Of a stretch of 64,000 bases of DNA, positions 16,337-24,580 are shown one piece after another. Below the pieces are notes generated by a model. The model was not told the DNA's origin. It saw nothing but the letters and a program-made list of their open reading frames with translations, and did no database searches. A program made the translations under genes and the position numbers. The number at the start of each line of letters is the position of its first letter. Position 1 is the first letter of the stretch. The DNA is taken from contig JOHN01000065.1 of assembly GCA_000719695.1 (NCBI GenBank), positions 1 to 64,000 on the forward strand, read 5' to 3'. This DNA comes from Streptomyces sp. NRRL F-6131. Lineage in GTDB: Bacteria > Actinomycetota > Actinomycetes > Streptomycetales > Streptomycetaceae.

Positions 16337-17101
16337 ATGAACGCTCCGGATCCCCGCGTCCCGACCGGCGCCCCCCGCTCCACCGCCCCCGGCGTCGTCA
16401 CCGCCGCCGCCGCCGCCACCGCCGCCGCCACCGCCGCCCCGGCCTCCGTTTCCCGGGCGGCGGCCCGCCCGGCCCGGGCCCGGGCCGGCTGGTGGACGGT
16501 CACCGGGCTGGCCTTCCTCACCGCCCTGTTCACCGCCCGCTACCTCACCCTCGACCCGGAGGTCTTCCTCGACCAGCAGCGCGCCGTCTACCTGGCCCAC
16601 CGGACCTCGCTCGCCCTGCACGTGGGCGGCGGGGTGGTGGCGATCCTGCTGGGACCCTGGCAGTTCCTGCCCCGGCTGCGGGCCCGCCGTCCCGGGCTGC
16701 ACCGGCTGACCGGCCGGCTCTACCTGCTCGCCGTCGTGGCGGCTGGCACCGGCGGCCTGCTGATGGCACCCCGGGGCCTGGTCGGCCCGGTCGCGCCGAT
16801 CGGCTTCACCGCGCTCGCCGTCCTGCTGCTGCTGTCCTCGGCCCTGGCCTGGCGGGCCGCCCGGCGCCGCGACACCCTCCGGCACGCGGTCTGGGCGACC
16901 CGCTCCTTCGCGCTGATCCTGGCCGCCGCGACCCTGCGGATCTGGCTGCCGGTCATGGATCTCGCGGGCGTCCCGTTCGAGCAGGCGTACGCGACCGCCG
17001 CCTGGACCTGCTGGCTGATCAACCTGGTGGTGGCCGAGCACCTGGTCGCCCGGCTCCGCGGAAGGTTCCCGGCCGCCCCGGCGGCGCCGCCGGCCGGGTG
17101 A
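16337..17101 (+). CDS. DUF2306 family membrane protein
   Basis: A 254-aa protein with a Thr/Ala-rich N-terminal 50 residues, then six to seven hydrophobic helices. It carries the DUF2306 pattern: HxxxGxxxxxLGPWQFLPRLR (ALHVGGGVVAILLGPWQF), HRLTGRLYLLAV, and WATRSFALILAAATLRIWLP. Several His lie in membrane helices, as in cytochrome-like or ferric-reductase-like proteins, but the function of the family is not known. It is divergent from the histidine kinase, and its signal system may control it. Start ATG 16337. Confidence 0.82.
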   Translation: MNAPDPRVPTGAPRSTAPGVVTAAAAATAAATAAPASVSRAAARPARARAGWWTVTGLAFLTALFTARYLTLDPEVFLDQQRAVYLAHRTSLALHVGGGVVAILLGPWQFLPRLRARRPGLHRLTGRLYLLAVVAAGTGGLLMAPRGLVGPVAPIGFTALAVLLLLSSALAWRAARRRDTLRHAVWATRSFALILAAATLRIWLPVMDLAGVPFEQAYATAAWTCWLINLVVAEHLVARLRGRFPAAPAAPPAG

Positions 17102-17131
17102 CCCGGTACCCGGCGGCACGCACTGACGACC

Positions 17132-17137
17132 TATCAT
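17132..17137 (+). promoter_or_regulatory. Probable -10 box of leaderless hemC promoter
   Basis: TATCAT ends 6 nt before the hemC ATG at 17144, and no ribosome-binding site lies in between. Transcription starting about 7 nt after the box would begin at the start codon itself. The same spacing recurs at four other genes in this window, which strengthens the reading. Confidence 0.5.
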
Positions 17138-17143
17138 CCAGCC

Positions 17144-18079
17144 ATGGCCACCGCAGAGTTGATCCGCATCGTCTCCCGCTCCTCGCCCATGGCGCTCGCC
17201 CAGGTGGAGCGGGTCAGGGCCGAGCTCGCCGTCCTGCACCCGGGGCTGCGCACCGAGGTGGTGCCGGTGACCACCTCCGGCGACCGCTGGATGGGCGACC
17301 TCGCCCGGCTCGGCGGCAAGGGCGCGTTCACCAAGGAGGTGGACGCCGCGCTGCTGGCCGGCGAGGCCGATCTCGCGGTGCACTGCCTCAAGGACGTGCC
17401 GGCCGACCGCCCGCTGCCGGCCGGCACCGTGTTCGCCGCCCACCTGCGCCGCGACGACATCCGGGACGCGCTGGTCCACCCGGACGGCCTGACCCTGGAC
17501 GAGCTGCCGTCCGGCACCCGGATCGGCACCTCCTCGGTCCGCCGGCGCGCCCAGCTCGCCGCCTCCCACCCGCACCTGGAGTGCGTGCCGATGCGCGGCA
17601 ACGCCAACAGCCGGCTGGCCAAGCTCGCGGCGGGCGAGGCGGACGCTCTGCTGCTCGCGCTCTCCGGGCTGGAGCGGATCGGCGAGACCGCGCGGATCAG
17701 CGAGGTGCTGCCGATCGAGGTGATGTGCCCGCCGATCGGCGCCGGGATCCTCGCCCTGCAGTGCCGGGCCGAGGACACCGCCACCATCGAGGTGGTCACC
17801 GGCCTCGGCGACCACGCGACCTGGCGCGAGGCGAGCGCCGAGCGGATGTTCCTGCACGTGCTCCAGGGGCACTGCAACTCGCCGATCGCCGGCTACGCCA
17901 GGGCCGAGGCGGACGGTCGCCTCTCGCTGCGCGGCCGGGTCTTCTCCTCGGACGGCAAGCAGATCCTGGACGCCCACGAGTGGGCGGGTTCGCTGAGCCC
18001 GGAGGACCTCGGCACCGCGACCGCCCTGGCCCTCAAGCGGCAGGGCGCCTCCGAGCTGATCGCCGCGATCCCGCACTGA
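17144..18079 (+). CDS. hemC: Hydroxymethylbilane synthase (porphobilinogen deaminase)
   Basis: A 311-aa enzyme that polymerises four porphobilinogen units into hydroxymethylbilane for heme, siroheme and cobalamin synthesis. Family residues are retained: [10 protein letters not shown] at the start, [13 protein letters not shown], the catalytic Asp in [12 protein letters not shown], Arg residues in [22 protein letters not shown], and the Cys that carries the dipyrromethane cofactor in [13 protein letters not shown]. No other heme gene is adjacent. Streptomycetes usually keep hemC next to hemA and hemD, so this is likely a second, stand-alone copy. It appears to be transcribed as a leaderless mRNA. 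Confidence 0.92.
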   Translation: MATAELIRIVSRSSPMALAQVERVRAELAVLHPGLRTEVVPVTTSGDRWMGDLARLGGKGAFTKEVDAALLAGEADLAVHCLKDVPADRPLPAGTVFAAHLRRDDIRDALVHPDGLTLDELPSGTRIGTSSVRRRAQLAASHPHLECVPMRGNANSRLAKLAAGEADALLLALSGLERIGETARISEVLPIEVMCPPIGAGILALQCRAEDTATIEVVTGLGDHATWREASAERMFLHVLQGHCNSPIAGYARAEADGRLSLRGRVFSSDGKQILDAHEWAGSLSPEDLGTATALALKRQGASELIAAIPH

Positions 18080-18087
18080 GCGCGACC

Positions 18088-18118
18088 GGCTCCCCTTCCC
18101 GCCCCGGGGAGGGGAGCC
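18088..18118. terminator. hemC terminator hairpin
   Basis: Arms GGCTCCCCTTCCC and GGGGAGGGGAGCC (one T-G wobble) around a GCCCC loop begin 8 nt after the hemC stop. The right half merges with the left end of the 133-bp direct repeat. Confidence 0.7.
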
Positions 18119-18125
18119 GGGAACG

Positions 18126-18161
18126 CCGGAAGGCCCCCCGCTCGCGCGAGGGGCCTTCCGG
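18126..18161 (-). terminator. Terminator hairpin behind the tRNA-Lys fragment (copy A)
   Basis: CCGGAAGGCCCC (18126-18137) pairs with GGGGCCTTCCGG (18150-18161). It follows the tRNA 3' end on the minus strand, which is the position of the natural tRNA terminator. It is duplicated in copy B. Confidence 0.75.
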
Positions 18162-18168
18162 TTGTCTG

Positions 18169-18236
18169 TGCGCCGCCAGGGACTCGAACCCCGGACCCGC
18201 TGATTAAGAGTCAGCTGCTCTAACCAACTGAGCGGG
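18169..18236 (-). pseudogene. 5'-truncated tRNA-Lys(CTT), copy A
   Basis: On the minus strand the D arm, anticodon arm (anticodon CTT in CTGACTCTTAATCAG), variable loop, T arm and 3' acceptor strand (GCGGCGC plus discriminator A) are intact. The 5' acceptor strand, which should read GCGCCGC followed by TA, is absent: the bases before the D stem are the 3' end of an oxidoreductase gene and cannot pair with the 3' strand. The copy is therefore not a functional tRNA but looks like an attachment-site remnant. Confidence 0.82.
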
Positions 18237-19138
18237 ACCAGGACGACCTTCCCCCGGACGTGTCCGGTGCCGACCAGCCGGTGGGCGTCGGCCGCCCGCT
18301 CCAGCGGGAAGGTCTCGGCGATCTCCAGCCGCAGCCCGCCCGCCTCCCAGAGGGCGACCAGCCCGGCCAGCCGGGCCGCCGTCCGCTGCCCCCGGATCCC
18401 CACGGCGCCCAGCCGCCCGGCCGCCGGGTAGTCGACCACGGTGCCGATCCGGCTCCGGTCGGCGACCAGTTCGACGGAGGCCTCCAGGGCCCCGCGCCCG
18501 GCCGCGTCGAAGGCCGCGTCCACTCCCTGCGGGGCCACCGCCCGGACCCGCTCGACCAGCCCCTCGCCGTAGCCGACCGGGATCGCGCCGAGTTCCCGGA
18601 GGTGCTCGTGGTTGCGCGCGCTCGCGGTGCCGATGACCGTGGCGCCCCAGGCCCGGGCCAGCTGGACGGCGACCGTGCCGACCCCGCCGGTGGCGCCGTG
18701 GACGAGCACGGTGTCGCCCGCCCCGACCTTCAGCGTGCTGAGCGCGAGGTGCGCGGTCTGCCCGGAGGCGGACAGCGCCCCGGCGTGCTCCCAGGGCATC
18801 CCGGCGGGCTTGCGCACCAGCTGGGTCCCGTCGGCCAGGACCAGTTCGGCGGCGCAGCCGAGGATCCGGAAGCCCAGCACCTCGTCGCCGACCGCCCAGT
18901 CGTGGACGCCCGCGCCGACGGCGTCGACCACCCCGGCGAACTCGTTGCCGGGGATCAGCCCGGGGGACAGCTCGATGCCGACCGGGGCCTGCCCCTCCCG
19001 GATCGAGAGGTCCACCGGCTGCACCCCGGCGGCGTAGACCCGGACCCGCACCTGACCCGGACCGGGCGAGGGGTCGGGCACGGCGGTCACCCGCAGCACC
19101 TCGGGGCCGCCGAACCGCGGGACGGTCACTGCCTTCAT
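18233..19138 (-). CDS. NADP-dependent zinc-type quinone oxidoreductase, stop codon lost
   Basis: A medium-chain dehydrogenase/reductase of the quinone oxidoreductase group, 302 residues to the point where homology ends. It has the GroES-like N-terminal domain (MKAVTVPRFGGPEVLRV, IPGNEFAGVVDAVG) and the Rossmann motif VHGATGGVGTVAVQLARAWGA. Family members normally end ...VRGKVVLVP and stop. Here that last codon (18233-18235) runs straight into the tRNA-Lys fragment and the reading frame stays open for about 3.5 kb, so the natural stop was removed by the recombination that placed the tRNA fragment there. The protein is either made with a long junk tail or degraded through trans-translation. The coordinates give the homologous part only. 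ATG 19138. Confidence 0.8.
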
Positions 19139-19397
19139 GCCGGGACTCCTGTCACGTGCTGTCGCCTCTGTCGCCTCTGGCGCGTCCTGCCGTGCCGTGC
19201 CCCGTTCGGTCGGGGCGACCGCGGGTGGGCCGCGGGGCGCCTCGATCCTCAGACCTGAAGTGCGGTTGAGGTCAAGGCCTCTCCGGCGTGTCGTCCGAGT
19301 TGAGATCATTGTCAGATTTATCCTCGACGGCGGCCCGGACCCTGCCCGGGCCCGCACCCGCGTCCGACATCCCGCCCGCCACCGAGAGGACCTCCCC

Positions 19398-20981
19398 GTG
19401 GGCCAGCTGCCCCTGCTCTTCCTGGTGCTGCTCGCCTCCGTGGTGACCATGCCGCTGGCCCGCCGGACCGGCGTGCCGCAGCCGGTCCTGATGACCCTGC
19501 TCGGCATCGCCATGGCGCTGATCCCGCAGATCCCCGACATCGCGATCGAACCCGAGCTGATCCTGCCGCTGGTCCTGCCACCGCTGATCTTCGCCGTCGC
19601 CCGGCGCTCCTCGGTCCGCTACTTCAAGGCCAACATCCGCTCCATCCTGCTGCTCGCCGTCGCCCTGGTCGTGGTCACCACCGTCGTCGTCGCCGGCACC
19701 GTGCACTGGCTGCTGCCCGGCCTCCCGGTCGCCGCCGCCATCGCGGTCGGCGCCCTGGTCTCCCCGCCCGACCCGGTCGCCGCCGTCGCGGTGGCCGGCA
19801 GCGTCGGACTGCCCCGCCGGCTGGTCGCCATCCTGGAGAGCGAGGGCCTGTTCAACGACGTCACCGCGATCGTCATCTACTCGCTGGCCATCGACGCGGT
19901 GGTCGGCGGAGACTTCTCCGGCGAGGGCGCCGTGCTGCGCTTCGTCCTCTCGGCCGTGCTCGCGGTCGTCATCGGCGTCGCCCTCGGCTGGGCCAACACC
20001 AAGCTCGCCTCCTACCTGGAGGACCCCACCCAGCAGGTCGCGCTCAACCTGCTGGTGCCCTTCGCCGCCTACAGCCTGGCCGAGGAGATCCACGGCTCCG
20101 GCGTGCTCGCCGTCGTCGTCTGCGGCCTCTACCTCGCCGAACGGGCCGCCGACGCGGACGCCGTCGCCTACCGGCTGGTCGGCAACGCCTTCTGGGAGAT
20201 CGTCGAGATCCTCATCACCGGCTTCGCCTTCGGCCTGATCGGCCTGGAGCTGGCGACCGTGCTCAAGGAGGCGGGCTCCGGCTGGACCGGGATGCTCGGC
20301 GACGCCGCCGTGGTGATCGCCGTCGTCGTGGGGGTCCGGCTGCTCTGGCTGCTCCCGGCCGGCTGGCTCTCCCGGCGGCTGCGGGCCGACTCCGAGGAGG
20401 ACACCCCGATCAGCTGGCAGGAGAGCGTGGTGCTCTGGTGGTCCGGGATGCGCGGGGTCGCCACCGTCGCCCTGGCCCTCGCGATCCCGCTCACCGTCGA
20501 CTCCGGCGAGGCCTTCCCGGAGCGCGGCCGGCTGGTCTTCATCGCCTTCAGCGTGGTGCTCTTCACCCTGCTGGTCCAGGGGCTCACGCTGCCCTGGACG
20601 GCCAAGCGGCTCCACCTCGACCTCGACCACGACCGGCACGAGCAGGAGGTCCGCCTGCTCTGGTGGCGCGCCGCCAAGGCCGGTCTGGCCCGGCTCGGCG
20701 AGCTGGAGGAGGCGGACAAGCTGCCCGCCGAGGTCGCCGACCGCCTGCGGGACCGTCAGCACGACCGCCTGGCCCGGCTCTGTCCCGAGAACTACGCCGA
20801 GGAGGAGGCCGCCGAGGCGAAGCAGCGGCTGTCCCAGTGGCGCGCGGCGCACAGCGTCGAGCAGGAGATGATCGCCGCCTCCCGGCGCGAGATGCTGGTC
20901 GCCCGAGCCGAGCCCGGCGCCGACCCGGAACTCGTCGACCGGGTGCTGCGCGGACTCGACCTGCGGTCCGAACGGAAGTGA
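19398..20981 (+). CDS. Na+/H+ antiporter, CPA1 family
   Basis: A 527-aa membrane protein exchanging cytoplasmic Na+ (or K+) for protons. About 12 transmembrane segments fill residues 1-400, with CPA1 signatures VGALVSPPDPVAAVAV and ESEGLFNDVTAIVIY (the ion-binding Asn-Asp pair) and a later WSGMRGVATVALALAIPL. A charged cytoplasmic tail of about 115 residues with predicted coiled helix (AEEEAAEAKQRLSQWRAA) may sense pH. The GTG at 19398 is preceded by GAGAGGA and starts just before the first helix; earlier in-frame codons would add an Arg-rich non-membrane leader. It lies inside the block bounded by tRNA-Lys repeats. Confidence 0.92.
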   Translation: MGQLPLLFLVLLASVVTMPLARRTGVPQPVLMTLLGIAMALIPQIPDIAIEPELILPLVLPPLIFAVARRSSVRYFKANIRSILLLAVALVVVTTVVVAGTVHWLLPGLPVAAAIAVGALVSPPDPVAAVAVAGSVGLPRRLVAILESEGLFNDVTAIVIYSLAIDAVVGGDFSGEGAVLRFVLSAVLAVVIGVALGWANTKLASYLEDPTQQVALNLLVPFAAYSLAEEIHGSGVLAVVVCGLYLAERAADADAVAYRLVGNAFWEIVEILITGFAFGLIGLELATVLKEAGSGWTGMLGDAAVVIAVVVGVRLLWLLPAGWLSRRLRADSEEDTPISWQESVVLWWSGMRGVATVALALAIPLTVDSGEAFPERGRLVFIAFSVVLFTLLVQGLTLPWTAKRLHLDLDHDRHEQEVRLLWWRAAKAGLARLGELEEADKLPAEVADRLRDRQHDRLARLCPENYAEEEAAEAKQRLSQWRAAHSVEQEMIAASRREMLVARAEPGADPELVDRVLRGLDLRSERK

Positions 20982-21250
20982 CGACCCGTCCGTCCGGGCG
21001 ACCCCACGGCGGTTCGGGCGGACGGGCCGTGACGCCCGGACGGCCGCCCCGCGAAGCGCGCCCGAACAGCGGGAACCCCGACCGGACGCCGACGAACGGA
21101 ATGTGCGCCGGGAGCCCCGGCGTTGCATAGGCTGAGCCCGGGCGAGGCCGTCAACGGAGTCGGCGCACCCCCAGTACCCGCACGACCTCGCGAAAACCCT
21201 CCCGCCTGGCCCTGCCGGTACCTGCACCCCGACGAGACGAGGAGCCACCG

Positions 21251-22912
21251 ATGTCGGAGACCCGCGCCGACGCCCGTACCCCGCTGGACCGCACCCCGCA
21301 GTGGGCCGCCCTCGCCAAGCACCGGGAGGAGTTCGGCGACACGCACCTGCGCGAGCTGTTCGCCGCCGACCCGGAGCGCGGCCGCCGCTACACCCTCCAG
21401 GTCGGCGACCTGCACGTGGACTTCGCCAAGCAGCTCGTCACCGACGAGACCCTGACCCTGCTGCGCGAGCTGGCCGCGGCCACCGGCGTGGCCGACCTGC
21501 GGGACGCGATGTTCCGCGGCGAGAAGATCAACACCACCGAGGACCGGGCCGTCCTGCACACCGCGCTGCGCGCCCCGCGCGGCGCCGTGATCGAGGTCGA
21601 CGGCGAGAACGTCGTCCCCGGCGTGCACGCCGTGCTCGACAAGATGGCCGCCTTCGCCGAGCAGGTCCGCGACGGCGGGTGGCGCGGCCACACCGGCAAG
21701 CGGATCCGCACCGTCGTCAACATCGGCATCGGCGGCTCCGACCTGGGCCCCGCGATGGCCTACGAGGTGCTCCGCTCCTTCAGCCGGCGCGACCTCGACG
21801 TCCGCTTCGTCTCCAACGTGGACGGCGCCGACCTGCACGAGGCCGTCCGCGACCTCGACGCCGCCGAGACGCTCTTCATCGTCGCGTCGAAGACCTTCAC
21901 CACCATCGAGACCATCACCAACGCGGTCTCCGCCCGGGACTGGCTGCTCTCCGAGCTGGGCGCGGACACCGACGCGGTCGCCAAGCACTTCGTCGCGCTC
22001 TCCACCAACGCCGAGGGCGTCGCCGACTTCGGCATCGACACCGCCAACATGTTCGAGTTCTGGGACTGGGTCGGCGGCCGCTACTCCTACGACTCGGCGA
22101 TCGGCCTCTCGCTGATGATCGCCATCGGCCCGGACGCCTTCCGCGAGATGCTCGACGGCTTCCACCTGGTCGACGAGCACTTCCGCACGGCCCCGCCGGA
22201 GGAGAACGTCCCGCTGCTGCTCGGCCTGCTCGGGGTCTGGTACGGCGCCTTCTTCGACGCCCAGGCGCACGCCGTGCTGCCGTACTCGCACTACCTGTCC
22301 AAGTTCACCGCCTACCTCCAGCAGCTCGACATGGAGTCCAACGGCAAGTCGGTGGACCGCGACGGCAACCCGGTCGGCTGGCAGACCGGCCCGGTGGTCT
22401 GGGGCACCCCCGGCACCAACGGCCAGCACGCCTACTACCAGCTGCTGCACCAGGGCACCAAGCTGATCCCGGCGGACTTCATCGGCTTCGCCGAGCCGGT
22501 CGCCGACCTGCTGCCGGGCCTGGTCGCCCAGCACGACCTGCTGCTCGCCAACTTCTTCGCCCAGACCCAGGCGCTGGCCTTCGGCAAGACGCCGGAGGAG
22601 GTCGCGGCCGAGGGCGTGCCGGCCGAGCTGGTCCCGCACAAGACCTTCCGGGGCAACCACCCGACCACCACCGTCCTGGCCGCCGCGCTGACCCCCTCGG
22701 TGCTCGGCCAGCTGGTCGCCCTCTACGAGCACAAGGTGTTCGTCCAGGGCGCGGTCTGGAACATCGACTCCTTCGACCAGTGGGGCGTCGAGCTGGGCAA
22801 GGTGCTCGCCAAGCGGATCGAGCCGGTGCTGCTGACCGGTGAGGGCACGGACCAGCTGGACAGCTCCACCGCCGCGCTGGTGGCCCGCTACCGGGAGCTG
22901 CGCGGCCGCTGA
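21251..22912 (+). CDS. pgi: Glucose-6-phosphate isomerase
   Basis: A 553-aa glycolytic/gluconeogenic enzyme interconverting glucose 6-phosphate and fructose 6-phosphate in the cytoplasm. Diagnostic stretches are [20 protein letters not shown] (sugar-phosphate binding), [17 protein letters not shown], the active-site [14 protein letters not shown] region and [16 protein letters not shown], plus the C-terminal [13 protein letters not shown]. Length is normal. GAGGAG precedes the ATG at 21251. Streptomycetes often carry two pgi genes; this one stands alone without zwf, tal or opcA neighbours and lies inside the tRNA-Lys-bounded block, so it may be the extra copy. Confidence 0.96.
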   Translation: MSETRADARTPLDRTPQWAALAKHREEFGDTHLRELFAADPERGRRYTLQVGDLHVDFAKQLVTDETLTLLRELAAATGVADLRDAMFRGEKINTTEDRAVLHTALRAPRGAVIEVDGENVVPGVHAVLDKMAAFAEQVRDGGWRGHTGKRIRTVVNIGIGGSDLGPAMAYEVLRSFSRRDLDVRFVSNVDGADLHEAVRDLDAAETLFIVASKTFTTIETITNAVSARDWLLSELGADTDAVAKHFVALSTNAEGVADFGIDTANMFEFWDWVGGRYSYDSAIGLSLMIAIGPDAFREMLDGFHLVDEHFRTAPPEENVPLLLGLLGVWYGAFFDAQAHAVLPYSHYLSKFTAYLQQLDMESNGKSVDRDGNPVGWQTGPVVWGTPGTNGQHAYYQLLHQGTKLIPADFIGFAEPVADLLPGLVAQHDLLLANFFAQTQALAFGKTPEEVAAEGVPAELVPHKTFRGNHPTTTVLAAALTPSVLGQLVALYEHKVFVQGAVWNIDSFDQWGVELGKVLAKRIEPVLLTGEGTDQLDSSTAALVARYRELRGR

Positions 22913-23026
22913 GGCCGGCGAACGATGGCCCGGGCGGTGGCCGGGCCGTCGTCCCGGGCTGTGGTCCCGGGCCGCCGTTCCGCTTCGGCGGGCGGCGGCC
23001 CGGGCGGCCCGGGTGGTCTGCGCGGT

Positions 23027-23160
23027 CCGGGGAGGGGGAGCCCGGGAACGCCGGAAGGCCCCCGCTCGCGCGAGGGGCCTTCCGGTTGTCTGTGCGCCGC
23101 CAGGGACTCGAACCCCGGACCCGCTGATTAAGAGTCAGCTGCTCTAACCAACTGAGCGGG
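23027..23160. repeat. 133-bp direct repeat, copy B
   Basis: The second copy of the repeat at 18104-18236, in the same orientation, 115 nt after pgi. It includes the same hairpin and tRNA-Lys 3' portion. The sequence beyond the break (gccgggcggcg...) is unrelated to the corresponding flank of copy A. Confidence 0.9.
23051..23085 (-). terminator. Terminator hairpin behind the tRNA-Lys fragment (copy B)
   Basis: CCGGAAGGCCCC pairs with GGGGCCTTCCGG (23074-23085). It is identical in design to the copy at 18126 and probably also serves as the end of the pgi transcript. Confidence 0.72.
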
Positions 23161-23161
23161 G
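23093..23161 (-). pseudogene. 5'-truncated tRNA-Lys(CTT), copy B
   Basis: Same content as copy A: D arm to discriminator base intact with anticodon CTT, but the nine bases upstream of the D stem (CCCGGCCCC on the minus strand) cannot pair with the 3' acceptor strand GCGGCGC. No functional acceptor stem is possible. The intact tRNA-Lys gene must lie outside this window. Confidence 0.8.
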
Positions 23162-23190
23162 CCGGGCGGCGTGGGGCAGCGGCGGGCGGC

Positions 23191-23718
23191 TCAGTCCCGG
23201 CCGACCGGCTCGCGGGCCGCCCGCACACAGGCCCAGAGGACGACGGAGGCACCCGGCAGCCACGGCTCCCGGCTCTCCGGGGCCACGATCCACCGCCCGG
23301 CGCCCAGCCCCGGCGAGTCCGGACCGTTCACCATCCGCTGCACCGGCGGCACCGTCACCGCGTCGCCCTTCCCGTGGCAGAGCAGCGGCGGCACGTCCCG
23401 GGCCCACTCCTCCCAGGCCAGCAGCCGCCGCAGCCGGGGCGCCGCGCCGGGCTGCACGAACAGCAGGGTCCGTCCCCGGAAGGCCGCCACCGGCCCGCAG
23501 CCCGGCCCGGAGGCCCACAGCTCGTCCAGCACCCGGCGGCCGAACAGCGCCGGCATGCTGATCACGTCGAAGGCCCGGCCGCAGGGCAGCACCGAGGGTG
23601 CCCACGGCCGGGACTCCCAGAGGGCGCGCATGCTGCGCGGGTACTCGCTGGCGGAGGCGAGCCAGGTCTCCCCGGCCGCGGTCACGTACTCCACCGACTG
23701 ATAGGTCCAGATGTCCAC
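23191..23718 (-). CDS. Bifunctional primase/polymerase-domain-like hypothetical protein
   Basis: A 175-aa protein resembling streptomycete proteins annotated with a bifunctional DNA primase/polymerase N-terminal domain. Recognisable features are ETWLASASEYPRSMRALW, VLPCGRAFDVISMPALFGRRVLDELW, GPVAAFRGRTLLFVQPG, LLCHGKGDAVTVPP and the ending LLWACVRAAREP. The family shares the start of the prim-pol fold but lacks clear catalytic acidic triads, so DNA synthesis is doubtful. The start is uncertain: the GTG at 23718 gives VDIWTYQSVEYV, but no strong ribosome-binding site is seen. It begins 30 nt beyond the tRNA-Lys fragment. Confidence 0.7.
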   Translation of the reverse strand: MDIWTYQSVEYVTAAGETWLASASEYPRSMRALWESRPWAPSVLPCGRAFDVISMPALFGRRVLDELWASGPGCGPVAAFRGRTLLFVQPGAAPRLRRLLAWEEWARDVPPLLCHGKGDAVTVPPVQRMVNGPDSPGLGAGRWIVAPESREPWLPGASVVLWACVRAAREPVGRD

Positions 23719-23981
23719 GGACAGCAGAGTGGGGTGTCCGGACGGTGGCCGGGAGGGAAAGTTCGGTTCGCCGGACAGCGGGCGGGGCGTGGGCGTACCC
23801 TTCCGCTTCCTCCGGCATATGCCAGTGGCGCTGAACCTCGGGCAACGACGGCTGGGTGCCGACGGCTGGGTGCCGACCGCGGGGCGTCGGTCGCCGGGTG
23901 CCGGTCGCCCGGGGGCCGGACGCCCGGGGGCCGGACGGCCGCCCCGCCCCGGTGCGCGACGGCGCGTCCGGGCGGCGGCGA

Positions 23982-24389
23982 TCAGTCCTCGTGCCGCCGG
24001 GGCTGCAACAGGGTGCGGCCGTACTCGATCATCTTGGCCGCGTAGTCCGGGGTCCAGTCCGCCCGGCTCGCGATCTCGGTCTCGGAGAGCGCGTCGAACC
24101 GGCGCGGGTCCGCCAGCTGCGCGGCCGCGACCGCCTGGAAGTCGGTCGCCCGCTCGGCGGCCGCCCGGAAGGCCAGCGCCAGCTCGGTGGAGCGGCGCAG
24201 CAGCACGGCCGGGTCGTCGATCGACTCCAGGTCGAAGAAGCGCTCCGGCTCCGGGTCGTCGGCCTGCGGCTCGAACAGCAGCTGCACCGGACGCTGCCGC
24301 CGGCCGGGCGCCGCACCGGCGCCCGCGCCGGGACCGGCCGACACGGCTGGGCCGCTCGGGTCGGACGCCTGCGCATGGGAGTCGGGCAT
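23982..24389 (-). CDS. Conserved-type hypothetical protein
   Basis: A 135-aa protein I cannot assign. The first 40 residues are Pro/Gly/Ala-rich and probably disordered. The rest is acidic and helical (AVLLRRSTELALAFRAAAERATDFQAVAAAQLADP) and ends in a short helix-turn motif-like stretch (LSETEIASRADWTPDYAAKMIEYGRTLLQ). No signal peptide or membrane segment is present. The ATG at 24389 has GGAGGT eight bases upstream, better than the ATG at 24470. It is upstream of the prim-pol-like gene on the same strand. Confidence 0.65.
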   Translation of the reverse strand: MPDSHAQASDPSGPAVSAGPGAGAGAAPGRRQRPVQLLFEPQADDPEPERFFDLESIDDPAVLLRRSTELALAFRAAAERATDFQAVAAAQLADPRRFDALSETEIASRADWTPDYAAKMIEYGRTLLQPRRHED

Positions 24390-24580
24390 GGACGGACACC
24401 TCCGGGTGCTCGATGGGGGCGGGCGACGGCTGCTCGGGACGGGCGCCGCCCGGTCGTGGCCGTCGTCCATTGTCTCGCGGCGGCGGCCGGTAACGGAACG
24501 GTGCGCGTCCGGGCGCTATTCCCGCCGGACGCGCCGGGGGCGTGCGTCCGGCGGTGACGCGCCGGGGGCCGGGCCGGCGT

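Larger units (their letters stand above)
18104..18236. repeat. 133-bp direct repeat, copy A (tRNA-Lys fragment plus terminator)
   Basis: This stretch is nearly identical to 23027-23160, differing only by single-base indels and substitutions near its left end. It contains a hairpin and most of a tRNA-Lys gene. Sequence identity stops at the same base in both copies, just before the D stem of the tRNA. The copies are in the same orientation and bracket about 4.8 kb. Confidence 0.9.

Noticed and set aside
18169..18236. Functional tRNA-Lys gene
   Set aside because: The 5' acceptor strand and the two bases before the D stem are missing, so no acceptor stem can form. The same holds for the copy at 23093.
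14729..19540. A 1603-codon frame joining oxidoreductase and histidine kinase, read as one fusion protein
   Set aside because: The middle is antisense to hemC and the DUF2306 gene. The kinase has its own start, and the continuity arises only because the oxidoreductase lost its stop.
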